Positions 1 through 8,008 of a stretch of DNA of 64,000 bases are shown here, piece by piece; the first letter of the stretch is position 1, and each line of letters begins with the position of its first letter. The stretch covers positions 3,100,001 through 3,164,000 of the forward strand of contig NZ_CP187926.1 of NCBI RefSeq assembly GCF_049933045.1. The letters run 5' to 3'. The position numbers and the translations under genes were made by a program. This DNA is from Pseudocolwellia sp049933045. GTDB lineage: Bacteria; Pseudomonadota; Gammaproteobacteria; Enterobacterales; Alteromonadaceae. Under the pieces are notes generated by a model. It saw nothing but the letters and a program-made list of their open reading frames with translations. It had not been told where the DNA came from and searched no databases.

Positions 1-170
1 TCTAATTGTAATGTTTCAGGAACATCGTTTCTCATGATGTCACCCATCAATTGATAACGACCCCAAGTATCAGACAATTCACTATCTTTGACTATTTCAT
101 CAAAAGATTCATCTTCATGACCATAATTATCAACTAAAGATGACACTGTCTCAAACTTACTTTCACTCAT
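1..170 (-). CDS. rseA: Anti-sigma-E factor RseA, N-terminal part (runs off the window)
   Basis: Reading leftward from the ATG at 168-170, 56 codons are visible before the window ends. The protein starts MSESKFETVSSLVDNYG and continues through a TWGRYQLMGDIMRNDVPE stretch. That matches the cytoplasmic N-terminal domain of RseA, the inner-membrane protein that holds sigma-E inactive until envelope-stress proteolysis releases it. It lies 40 nt downstream of rpoE on the same strand, the usual rpoE-rseA order. The transmembrane and periplasmic parts are outside the window, so their integrity cannot be judged. Confidence 0.9.
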   Translation of the reverse strand, partial: MSESKFETVSSLVDNYGHEDESFDEIVKDSELSDTWGRYQLMGDIMRNDVPETLQL

Positions 171-210
171 ACATACACCTTAAAATTAGCGTTGTAACTA
201 AAATAGTTAC

Positions 211-789
211 TTAACTCTGAAGTAATGGTCGTATTTTTTTATCTACAGCATCACGTGCTCTAAATATTCTTGAACGAACTGTACCAACAGGACATTCCAT
301 AATAACGGCAATTTCTTCGTAACTTAAACCTTCAAGCTCCCTTAAATTTATCGCGGTGCGTAAATCTTCAGGTAACTGCTCAATTGTATTAAATACTACT
401 TTCTTAATTTCGTTTGTTAATAGTAATTTTTCAGGAGACGCGTTTTCTCTTAAAGCATCTCCACTATCATAAATCTCTGCATCTTCAATTTCAACATCTG
501 AACCTGGTGGTTTACGTCCAGTTGCAACAAGATGATTTTTTGCACAGTTTACAGCAATACGATAAAGCCAAGTGTAAAAGGCACTATCGCCTCTAAAATT
601 AGGTAATGCTCGATAAGCTTTAATAAAAGCTTCTTGTACTATATCAGGCACATCACTTTGGTTTTTAACATAGCGTGAAACTAAACTTGCTACTTTATGC
701 TGGTACTTAGTAACCAGAAGATTAAAGGCATGTTTATCACCGCTTTGTACTCGTACAACCAACTGCTGGTCAACGTTTTGTTCACCCAT
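211..789 (-). CDS. rpoE: RNA polymerase sigma-E factor (ECF, envelope stress)
   Basis: 192 aa, the family's normal length. Sigma region 2 (about residues 25-95) contains DIVQEAFIKAYRAL and FYTWLYRIAVNCAKN. Region 4 (about 130-185) contains the helix-turn-helix YEEIAVIMECPVGTVRSRIF. The protein is nearly collinear with Escherichia coli RpoE. It directs transcription of outer-membrane folding and LPS-transport genes when RseA is cleaved. The ATG at 787-789 is preceded by an AGGAG box. It is the first gene of an rpoE-rseA unit and is divergent from nadB. A sigma-E-like promoter at 854-882 suggests autoregulation. Confidence 0.97.
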   Translation of the reverse strand: MGEQNVDQQLVVRVQSGDKHAFNLLVTKYQHKVASLVSRYVKNQSDVPDIVQEAFIKAYRALPNFRGDSAFYTWLYRIAVNCAKNHLVATGRKPPGSDVEIEDAEIYDSGDALRENASPEKLLLTNEIKKVVFNTIEQLPEDLRTAINLRELEGLSYEEIAVIMECPVGTVRSRIFRARDAVDKKIRPLLQS

Positions 790-853
790 TCGAGCCCCAT
801 CTCCTAAATAATACTTAACTTCTTTAACATCTGGCTCATGGCAAACGTATAAA

Positions 854-882
854 TTAGGACTGCCCTAATATGAAAAAGTTCG
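854..882 (-). promoter_or_regulatory. Putative sigma-E autoregulatory promoter of rpoE
   Basis: Read on the minus strand, a CGAACTT box (876-882) is followed after 16 nt by TCCTAA (854-859). This resembles the sigma-E consensus (GGAACTT, 16 nt, TCTRA) and points toward rpoE, about 65 nt upstream of its ATG. Autoregulation of rpoE is well known in Escherichia coli. The match here is imperfect in both boxes, so the assignment is an inference. Confidence 0.5.
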
Positions 883-1006
883 AAATAAAAATAAATAAAT
901 TAACAATAAATTAAAGAATTGCGCTATAAGCCTTTATTTTTACTGTTCTAGACAATGAATAAAAGTTAATATCTTTGTACATATAATACAGCAATATTAA
1001 AATTTT

Positions 1007-2605
1007 ATGAACAAACAACACAACTGTGACGTATTAATTATTGGAAGTGGAGCTGCTGGCTTATCACTTGCTCTACATTTATCTAAAAATGCTGATGTTG
1101 TTGTCCTCAGTAAGTCACTAGTTAATGCAGGCTCTACCTATTATGCTCAAGGTGGAGTTGCCGCTGTATTTGATGAAAATGATAATATTGATTCACATGT
1201 CACTGACACTTTAATTGCAGGTGCTGGCTTATGTGATGAAGACGTTGTTCGTTACACCGCTGAAAATGCTAAAGAATGCATGGAGTGGTTAATAGGACAA
1301 GGTGTTGATTTTGACAAAGAAGAATCGACTGGAAATAAAGTGAAATATCATTTAACCCGTGAAGGTGGTCACAGTCATCGTAGAATTTTGCATTCAACAG
1401 ATGCTACTGGTAAAGCGATTCAAACCACGTTAGTTGATCAAATAAAAAATAATAACCGAATACGTTTATTTGAACGTTACAACGCTATCGATTTGATCTC
1501 TAAAACGGATAAAGATAACAATTCTGAATGTATCGGTGCTTATATTTGGAATAGAAACACTGAAAAAGTTGAAAGTATTTCTGCTCAAAAAATTATTTTA
1601 GCAACAGGTGGAGCAAGTAAAGTATACCAATATACGTCTAACCCAGATGTTGCTAGTGGCGATGGTATTGCTATGGCTTGGCGAGCTGGTTGTCGAGTCG
1701 CAAATATGGAATTTAATCAATTCCATCCTACTTGTTTATTTCATGCTGAAGCCGGCACATTTTTATTAACTGAAGCTCTTCGAGGCGAAGGTGCATTACT
1801 AAGACGTCCAGACGGTAGTCGTTTTATGCCAAGCTTTGATGAACGTGCAGAGTTAGCGCCACGTGATATTGTAGCTCGAGCAATAGATTATGAAATGAAA
1901 CGTTTAGGTGCTGACTGTATGTATTTAGATATTAGTCACAGACCAGACGACTTTATCAAACAACATTTTCCTACTATTTATCAAAAAACTTTAGAGCTTG
2001 GTATAGATATAACTAAACAGCCGATCCCTATTGTTCCTGCCGCTCATTATACTTGTGGTGGCGTGATGATCGATAAACAAGGAAAGACAGATTTAGAAAA
2101 TTTATATGCGATAGGTGAAGTTGCTTATACTGGTTTACATGGCGCAAATAGATTGGCAAGCAATTCATTATTGGAATGTTTAGTTTTTGCTCGCGGTGCA
2201 GCTCAAGATATAGAAAAAACCTTAAAACGAGAAGTAAAATACATAGCGCTTCCTGCTTGGGATGATAGCCGAGTAACCGATTCGGATGAAGAAGTGGTTA
2301 TTCAACACAACTGGCATGAACTGCGTTTATTTATGTGGGATTATGTTGGTATTGTTAGAACAACCAAACGCTTAGAACGTGCTCTACATAGAGTTGAGTT
2401 ATTACAACGCGAAATTGATGAGTATTATCAAAACTTCAGAGTAAGTAATAATTTATTAGAATTACGTAACCTAGTACAAGTTGCTGAGTTAATAATAAAA
2501 AGTGCTATGGAGCGTAAAGAAAGCCGTGGGCTTCATTACACTTTAGATTACCCTGAACTAAGTAATGAAATTAAAACAACAATTTTATCACCCATTAAAA
2601 ATTAA
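1007..2605 (+). CDS. nadB: L-aspartate oxidase
   Basis: 532 aa flavoenzyme that oxidises L-aspartate to iminoaspartate, the first step of de novo NAD synthesis, before NadA makes quinolinate. The FAD dinucleotide motif GSGAAG is at residues 13-18. The succinate-dehydrogenase/fumarate-reductase flavoprotein signatures follow, including the REGGHSHRRILH substrate-site segment and LLTEALRGEGA. Then comes a C-terminal helical domain (WDYVGIVRTTKRLERAL). It is cytoplasmic and soluble. It is divergent from rpoE, a conserved gammaproteobacterial arrangement, and convergent with ygfX. No strong Shine-Dalgarno box is seen before the ATG. Confidence 0.97.
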   Translation: MNKQHNCDVLIIGSGAAGLSLALHLSKNADVVVLSKSLVNAGSTYYAQGGVAAVFDENDNIDSHVTDTLIAGAGLCDEDVVRYTAENAKECMEWLIGQGVDFDKEESTGNKVKYHLTREGGHSHRRILHSTDATGKAIQTTLVDQIKNNNRIRLFERYNAIDLISKTDKDNNSECIGAYIWNRNTEKVESISAQKIILATGGASKVYQYTSNPDVASGDGIAMAWRAGCRVANMEFNQFHPTCLFHAEAGTFLLTEALRGEGALLRRPDGSRFMPSFDERAELAPRDIVARAIDYEMKRLGADCMYLDISHRPDDFIKQHFPTIYQKTLELGIDITKQPIPIVPAAHYTCGGVMIDKQGKTDLENLYAIGEVAYTGLHGANRLASNSLLECLVFARGAAQDIEKTLKREVKYIALPAWDDSRVTDSDEEVVIQHNWHELRLFMWDYVGIVRTTKRLERALHRVELLQREIDEYYQNFRVSNNLLELRNLVQVAELIIKSAMERKESRGLHYTLDYPELSNEIKTTILSPIKN

Positions 2606-2616
2606 CTGACGGGTTA

Positions 2617-3105
2617 TCAAGCTCTAGAGTGATCAAAAGTATTTCGTTTGATCACTCTACATAATTGAGAGTAATGCTGTTGAGATACACTCGACTTAAA
2701 AATAAAGAGTGTGTTGGTTTTTACTTTATCGCTCTTCTCGTTCGTCAAACATAACCAACAACCTAAGAACCCCATTCGACTATTCAAATGCATCCGATAA
2801 GAGTTGTTGTTTATTTCAACAATACCATCTGGGGATAAAGTTATTTCTTTAAGGAAGTAACAAGGCTTATCTCGTACTGAAGAAAAGCGAGACGGGAATA
2901 AACAAAGAACAACAATAAATAACATGATTGCTGCTACAAAAATCAATTGTGCTAGAAGTGGTTTAAACTCAAATATTAATATACTCGCAACAACAACCGT
3001 TAATAAATATATAACCGAACCCATAATAATTTTCGGTAGTAACGACGAGTATATTTTTAACTTAAAGCTTGATACGTTTGAGTATAAGTTGGACCATTGA
3101 GTCAA
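2617..3105 (-). CDS. YgfX/CptA-like inner-membrane protein paired with SdhE
   Basis: About 162 aa from a TTG at 3103-3105. In-frame ATGs at 3129 and 3147 are alternatives. I prefer the TTG because homologues begin only a few residues before the W-S-N/D-L segment, but no start has a strong ribosome site. Two adjacent hydrophobic segments (IIMGSVIYLLTVVVASILIF and LLAQLIFVAAIMLFIVVLCL) are followed by a soluble tail of about 90 residues. This is the layout of YgfX, the membrane protein encoded with SdhE in enterobacteria and described there as a toxin-like partner. It overlaps the 3' end of sdhE by about 44 nt, implying translational coupling. The family call rests on layout and position more than on sequence. 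Confidence 0.65.
   Translation of the reverse strand: MTQWSNLYSNVSSFKLKIYSSLLPKIIMGSVIYLLTVVVASILIFEFKPLLAQLIFVAAIMLFIVVLCLFPSRFSSVRDKPCYFLKEITLSPDGIVEINNNSYRMHLNSRMGFLGCWLCLTNEKSDKVKTNTLFIFKSSVSQQHYSQLCRVIKRNTFDHSRA
2626..2658. repeat. 12-bp perfect inverted repeat at the nadB/ygfX convergent ends
   Basis: AGAGTGATCAAA (2626-2637) and TTTGATCACTCT (2647-2658) form a perfect 12-bp stem with a 9-nt loop. The right arm encodes the last residues of ygfX, and the stem starts 20 nt after the nadB stop. There is no clean T-run on either strand, so it is not a textbook terminator. It may still end or protect both convergent transcripts. Confidence 0.5.
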
Positions 3106-3313
3106 GTTCTTTGTCTTCACATTTTTCATGCCCCATAAACCAAGCAAACAACTCAGGATCTTGGCAAACTAGTAAACGTTCAAAAATAGCTTTATCATCT
3201 TCAGGAAGATCATCATAAGCTTGATCTACGAACGGTAAAAATAAAAGATCAAGTTCTAACATCCCTCGACGACAAGCCCATCGTAATCTCGGTTTATTAT
3301 CTATTTGGGTCAT
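3062..3313 (-). CDS. sdhE: FAD assembly factor SdhE
   Basis: 83 aa from the ATG at 3311-3313. A longer reading frame extends upstream, but homologues start at MTQIDNKPRLRW. The RxxWxxRRGMxELD signature (RLRWACRRGMLELD) and the acidic DDLPEDDKAIFERLL and DPELFAWFMGH segments are diagnostic. SdhE promotes covalent FAD attachment to the succinate dehydrogenase and fumarate reductase flavoproteins in the cytoplasm. It is followed by an overlapping ygfX-like gene and is divergent from ygfZ, both linked to flavoprotein or Fe-S enzyme maturation. Its neighbour nadB is a relative of the Sdh flavoprotein, though NadB binds FAD non-covalently. Confidence 0.93.
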   Translation of the reverse strand: MTQIDNKPRLRWACRRGMLELDLLFLPFVDQAYDDLPEDDKAIFERLLVCQDPELFAWFMGHEKCEDKELDSMVQLILKRIKL

Positions 3314-3446
3314 ACAGCACCAGTAAAATTTAAAGTAAAAGTAACGATATGTCGCTATTCTAACAATTTCGGCAATATAAGCTTGTATTTTTTTCAAATG
3401 ACCTCATTAATTAAACTAATATTCTATGCAAAATATGCCTTAAAAA

Positions 3447-4427
3447 ATGACGATAACATTAGATCAATCCTTACCTACCTTTGAGCAACTACCTAACGTT
3501 TTTGCTATTAAGCTTGATAACCTAGCGGCTATTTCACTGTCTGGTGAAGAGCAAAATAAATATCTACAAGGACAAGTAACTTGTGATGTTAATACGGTAA
3601 ACGAACACAGTTTACTTAATGGCTCTCATTGTGATGCGAAAGGTAAAGTGTTTTCGGTGTTTCGTTTAATACTACGCAATAATGCCAATCTATTAATACA
3701 ACCTAAAACTACAATTGAAGCATCTTTAGCTGAACTTAAAAAGTTTGGCGTATTTGCTAAAGTAACTATTGAAGCTGTGGAAGATTTAACTTATTTAGCG
3801 GTATGTGGTGCTGAAGCTGGAGCAACGTTAACAAAACATTTATCAACATTACCGTCTGAATCATCTCCTGTTGAAACAGAAGGTACAACGACTTTTGTTT
3901 ATATCGCTGGTAAAACTCCCCGTTATTTAGTGATAGATGATGAAGATAAAATTACTGATTTTGCCAATAAACTTAATATAACGACCTATGCACATAAAAT
4001 TTGGGATCTATTAGAAATTACTGAAGGCTTTCCTACTTTAAGTGAGTCTGCTATTTCAGATTACGTACCACAGATGCTAAACTTGCAGGCTGTTAATGCC
4101 ATTAGCTTCACCAAAGGCTGTTACTTAGGTCAAGAAACAGTAGCAAGAATGCAATACCTTGGTAAAAACAAACGAGCTTTATATAGCTTAAAAGGTAAAA
4201 CAGCTTCTCTAGTAAATGATCAAAGTATTATTGAAAAGCAACTGGGTGAAAACTGGCGTAAAGCTGGAGACTTATTAGCAAGTTATACGGCTGATAATGG
4301 CGAATATTATTTACAAGCAGTATTAGCAAGCGACACAGACGAAAGCACAAACCTTCGTATAAAAGACGCTACAGATACTGAATTACATTTAAACACATTA
4401 CCTTATTCTTTAACTACTCAGGACTGA
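3447..4427 (+). CDS. ygfZ: Folate-binding Fe-S cluster repair protein YgfZ
   Basis: 326 aa, of the GcvT/YgfZ tetrahydrofolate-binding fold. The signature KGCYLGQE is at residues 223-230 and contains the conserved cysteine needed for function in characterised YgfZ proteins. YgfZ supports maturation or repair of a subset of Fe-S enzymes, such as the tRNA methylthiotransferase MiaB. It is divergent from sdhE and lies 16 nt upstream of slyD on the same strand, so the two may be cotranscribed. Confidence 0.93.
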   Translation: MTITLDQSLPTFEQLPNVFAIKLDNLAAISLSGEEQNKYLQGQVTCDVNTVNEHSLLNGSHCDAKGKVFSVFRLILRNNANLLIQPKTTIEASLAELKKFGVFAKVTIEAVEDLTYLAVCGAEAGATLTKHLSTLPSESSPVETEGTTTFVYIAGKTPRYLVIDDEDKITDFANKLNITTYAHKIWDLLEITEGFPTLSESAISDYVPQMLNLQAVNAISFTKGCYLGQETVARMQYLGKNKRALYSLKGKTASLVNDQSIIEKQLGENWRKAGDLLASYTADNGEYYLQAVLASDTDESTNLRIKDATDTELHLNTLPYSLTTQD

Positions 4428-4443
4428 TCACTCAGACATTATT

Positions 4444-4932
4444 ATGAAAATTACTGCAAACAAAGTCGCCGTTATCCATTATTCAGTATCTACTTCAGAC
4501 GATACATTAATTGATAGCTCTTACGATCACGAACCATTGCCGGTCATTTTTGGCTCAGGCTATTTAATTCCTGGGCTAGAAGAAGCATTAGATGGACATG
4601 AAGTAGGTGATAAGTTTGAAGTCACTGTGCCTCCTGAAAAAGGTTACGGCGAGCGCTTTGACGATTACGTACAAACAGTGCCTAAAGAAATGTTTGCCGA
4701 TATTGAAGATCTTGACGTTGGCGCTCAATTAAGAGCAACAACTGACGAAGGTGAGCAAACCGTGATCGTAGTCGATATGACAGAAGACACGATTACTGTT
4801 GATGGTAACCATCCATTATCAGGCATGGATTTAAAATTTGACGTTGAAGTGTTAGAAGTTAGAGATGCTACAGCAGATGAACTTGAGCATGGTCATGTCC
4901 ACGGTGAAGGCGGTTGTGGACATTCACATTAA
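4444..4932 (+). CDS. slyD: FKBP-type peptidyl-prolyl isomerase SlyD
   Basis: 162 aa. The N-terminal FKBP domain (YLIPGLEEALDGHEVGDKFE) is interrupted by the insert-in-flap chaperone region that defines SlyD. It isomerises X-Pro bonds and acts as a cytoplasmic chaperone. The C-terminal tail (about residues 149-162, HGHVHGEGGCGHSH) is short but still rich in His with one Cys. Nickel binding is therefore plausible though with fewer ligands than in the enterobacterial tail. A clear terminator follows at 4964-5000. Confidence 0.94.
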   Translation: MKITANKVAVIHYSVSTSDDTLIDSSYDHEPLPVIFGSGYLIPGLEEALDGHEVGDKFEVTVPPEKGYGERFDDYVQTVPKEMFADIEDLDVGAQLRATTDEGEQTVIVVDMTEDTITVDGNHPLSGMDLKFDVEVLEVRDATADELEHGHVHGEGGCGHSH

Positions 4933-4963
4933 GCCGTTTTACATTTAGCTAAAACATTATTTT

Positions 4964-5000
4964 AAAAGCCTCATTATTTATTAAACAATGGGGCTTTTTT
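4964..5000 (+). terminator. Rho-independent terminator after slyD
   Basis: AAAAGCCTCAT pairs with ATGGGGCTTTT (one G-T pair) across a 13-nt loop and is followed by a T-run. It sits between the convergent slyD and RecQ-type genes. The A-run on the left arm allows it to work in both directions. Confidence 0.85.
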
Positions 5001-5041
5001 ATGAGCTATATCTTTGCAGACAACACATCCGTTTATGTTAA

Positions 5042-6979
5042 CTAAAATGTATTCAAGGCTTGAATCTTACGCTTAATATCATCGTATTTTAATGCCTCAC
5101 ACAAAGCAAAGCCTTGTAGCTTTTTCACTTTATGTTTAGTGAACATGGGGACTGTTAATCCCACCAAAAACTGACAATAAATACTAATAGGTAGATCTGA
5201 AATACCCGCTGACTGTAAATGTTGAGTTAAAGCATTGCAGGCAGCACTGATATCATCGTCATCGGGCCAAATAGCTTCTGATGAATAACTTAACTTCGCA
5301 ATACGTCCCAAACACACCGAACAATGCTGACAATGTTCTGGACTATTTTTATCATCAAAATACAAAGACAAGTTTCTACTTAAACAACGATCTAATTCAA
5401 AAAAACGAATTAAAGCCGCAATGCGGTTGATTTCACTTTGTTCTTTATCAGTAAAATAATTAAAAATATCTTGCGCTAAATCAGCCGAATTTAACTGTTC
5501 AGGAGAAACTTGATAAACCTCAGTCATACGCTTAGTTTGCAGTTCTATCAATTGCTTTTCATGTAAATAATCTAAAGCCGTAACAACTCTAGAGCGATCA
5601 CATTGATACTGCTGCTGTAAGGACATAAAGTCAGGTTCACCCCAAATCTTCTTAAACTTTGTATTACCAAAAATAGCTTGAACAAAAGCTTTTCTTTCAC
5701 CTTCAAACATAGCTAAAATTTTATTCTCTTGGGCTATGAACTTATATTTAAACTCCGCAAAGTAAGCGTGTTTAGGTGTTAATAATCCCATCAACTCAAG
5801 TTGAACTAATAAGGTTTTTAAAGGTAATTGACGAATGTTGGTTTCATTAGAAAGTCCGGTTATCTGCACCTCCCATTGATTGTACTGGCTTTCTTTTTTA
5901 ATATTTTCGAGTAATAACTCAATACTATTTAACGTAGGTGTATCGCCATACACAAAATTTTCGAGGGTGTGTAGGCTGTCTAAATTCGCCAGCGTTATAC
6001 AATTGGACGCTTGTTTGTCTCGCCCTGCTCTACCTATTTCTTGGCTGTAATTTTCGATTGATTTAGGTAAGTCGTAATGCACAACAAAGCGAATATCCGA
6101 TTTATCAATGCCCATACCAAAAGCAATAGTGGCAACCATCACCGGAATATTACCACTCATAAAACGTTGTTGAATATCTTGTTTTTTATCATCAGCAAAG
6201 CCCGCATGATATGCGTGGGCATTAATACCTTGCTGTTGTAAAAACTGTGCAACTACTTCCGCAGTATGTTGCAGCGTTACATACACAATACCGCAACCAC
6301 TTTGCTGATTGATGGTATTAAGTAATTCAGCATTTTTATTTTGTTGTTCAATAGGTACTACAGACAAATTTAAGTTCGGACGATAAAAACCTGTTTGCAC
6401 TATATGTTCTGGCTGAATATCGAACTTAGCCGCCATATCACGCTTTACTTTAGCCGTAGCCGTAGCGGTTAGTAACAACACTTGCGGTATATTTAATTCT
6501 TTTTTATAAGCTGGTAGTTTTAAGTAGTCAGGTCGAAAATTATGTCCCCATTCAGAAATACAATGGGCTTCGTCTACCACTAACTGTGAAATAGCGACTG
6601 AAGATATAAACTGTCTAAAACGTTCATTTTTAAAACGTTCAACCGACACCATGAGTATCTTTATCTTTCCGGCTTTTACATCTTGAATGACTTGCTGGTG
6701 TTGCTCTGAACTTAACGATGAATCAATGCTTGCTGCTGGTATACCTTTACTCGCTAAAAAAGATAATTGATCTTTAATCAGCGCCAGCAAAGGCGATACA
6801 ACTAAAGTTAAATACGGTAAATGTAAGGCACTTAACTGATAACAAAGTGACTTACCTGAGCCTGTAGGAAATATAGCAAGAGAGGACTGTCCTGCAATCA
6901 ATTGTCTTACTGTTTGTTCTTGTCCTTCTCGGAAAGAATCAAAACCAAAAACTTGTTTTAAACTAGATAATAATTGCAA
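5042..6979 (-). CDS. RecQ family ATP-dependent DNA helicase without an HRDC domain
   Basis: 645 aa SF2 helicase. Walker A TGSGKS is at residues 39-44 and the DEAH box (VVDEAHC) at about 136-139. The RecQ-specific WGHNFRPDY segment, TATATAKV (motif III) and the SQEIGRAGRD motif VI follow. A RecQ zinc-binding segment near residues 530-560 carries the Cys set R-C-L-S-R-N and CQHCSVC. The C-terminus ends in a winged-helix-like region and a unique tail with no recognisable HRDC domain. It may therefore be a paralogue of the canonical RecQ rather than the main one. Expected role is 3'-5' DNA unwinding in repair. It stands alone between a terminator and a GST gene. Confidence 0.88.
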   Translation of the reverse strand: MQLLSSLKQVFGFDSFREGQEQTVRQLIAGQSSLAIFPTGSGKSLCYQLSALHLPYLTLVVSPLLALIKDQLSFLASKGIPAASIDSSLSSEQHQQVIQDVKAGKIKILMVSVERFKNERFRQFISSVAISQLVVDEAHCISEWGHNFRPDYLKLPAYKKELNIPQVLLLTATATAKVKRDMAAKFDIQPEHIVQTGFYRPNLNLSVVPIEQQNKNAELLNTINQQSGCGIVYVTLQHTAEVVAQFLQQQGINAHAYHAGFADDKKQDIQQRFMSGNIPVMVATIAFGMGIDKSDIRFVVHYDLPKSIENYSQEIGRAGRDKQASNCITLANLDSLHTLENFVYGDTPTLNSIELLLENIKKESQYNQWEVQITGLSNETNIRQLPLKTLLVQLELMGLLTPKHAYFAEFKYKFIAQENKILAMFEGERKAFVQAIFGNTKFKKIWGEPDFMSLQQQYQCDRSRVVTALDYLHEKQLIELQTKRMTEVYQVSPEQLNSADLAQDIFNYFTDKEQSEINRIAALIRFFELDRCLSRNLSLYFDDKNSPEHCQHCSVCLGRIAKLSYSSEAIWPDDDDISAACNALTQHLQSAGISDLPISIYCQFLVGLTVPMFTKHKVKKLQGFALCEALKYDDIKRKIQALNTF

Positions 6980-7086
6980 AGAATATCCTTGATAATAAAA
7001 AGCTAAAACTTAGGACTAAATGCAGAGTACATTAACCTTCATTTTAGCTAATAGCCGTTTACTTATATTTTTATTTCTATTTTTCT

Positions 7087-7788
7087 TTATGGGTAATAAA
7101 GCAATTTAATACGCTGACAAAAAGCATCTAAGTTATCATATTTTTTAGCGAGTCGATTAAAGTCACTGTCATAATCTACCACTAAAAACTGACACAGCAC
7201 CGAATAAGCGGTTACATCAAAACTCGATATTTTTTCACCAAAAAAGTAATCCTTATCGCCTAATATACTAGATAATGCATTAAAGGTTTGATCTGCGATA
7301 GATAAAACTTCTTCGTGACTATGACGGCTAATACCTTGACCATACAAGTTTTTAACAACTTTTTTACGGATTAAACTTGATGCTAAGCCTTTAACAAGAA
7401 ACGGTACGCCAGCAAAAAATTTTGCTTTAGAGATTTCCCATACGGTGTCATCAGCCCATCGAGAATAAACTAAGCACCAATATAAGCTTTCTTCTACTGA
7501 TTTAGTAAATAGGTGAGCCATAGCTTTTTGCTCTTGGGTTAAGAAGCCATCCATATTTACATCATACTTTTTATCTAAATATTCAATAATAAAAGATGAG
7601 TCTCCAATATCTTGATTATCATCTTTAATGAATGGAAGTTTACCTTTAGGTGAAGCTTTTAAATATTGTGTTCCAGCCTTTACATCGTAATCTAATTTAG
7701 CAATACGCAAATATAAATCGACTTTCACTACAAATGGGCTTGCGTCCATCACACCAAAACCTGGACCAAAACTATATAAAGTAACCAT
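7087..7788 (-). CDS. Glutathione S-transferase family protein (metaxin/Fax-like)
   Basis: 233 aa. The N-terminal thioredoxin-like half starts MVTLYSFGPGFGVMDASPFVVKV and contains SPKGKLPFI and GDSSFIIEYLDKKY. That is the GST-N pattern with a cis-Pro and an E/D-S glutathione site. The C-terminal half is all-helical (TQEQKAMAHLFTKSVEESLYW, then FGEKISSFDVTAYSVLCQFL). The pattern resembles the failed-axon-connections/metaxin branch of GSTs. The substrate is unknown. It lies downstream of ovoA on the same strand with a 220-nt gap. A link to thiol chemistry is only suggested by position. Confidence 0.8.
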   Translation of the reverse strand: MVTLYSFGPGFGVMDASPFVVKVDLYLRIAKLDYDVKAGTQYLKASPKGKLPFIKDDNQDIGDSSFIIEYLDKKYDVNMDGFLTQEQKAMAHLFTKSVEESLYWCLVYSRWADDTVWEISKAKFFAGVPFLVKGLASSLIRKKVVKNLYGQGISRHSHEEVLSIADQTFNALSSILGDKDYFFGEKISSFDVTAYSVLCQFLVVDYDSDFNRLAKKYDNLDAFCQRIKLLYYP

Positions 7789-7956
7789 GTAAATAACACT
7801 CCCTCAATACTAATAATTAGCAATTAACAACCAGTGAAAAATCTATAGTAGAGCAGTGTAGCTTACCAGCCTCTTTAATTCGATAAGCATCTACTAGATA
7901 AATATCTATTGGAAATTAGGTGAGTAATGATTTATTGATGATAAAAAAGAGGAGAG

Positions 7957-7983
7957 GTGCTATCGAAATGTAATCGGTAGCAC
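7957..7983 (-). terminator. Hairpin downstream of ovoA, possible terminator
   Basis: GTGCTATCG pairs with CGGTAGCAC (one G-T pair) across a 9-nt loop, 25 nt beyond the ovoA stop. On the minus strand a T-run occurs only about 10 nt after the stem, so termination is plausible but not certain. Confidence 0.4.
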
Positions 7984-8008
7984 TTTAATACATATTAAGT
8001 AACCGTAA

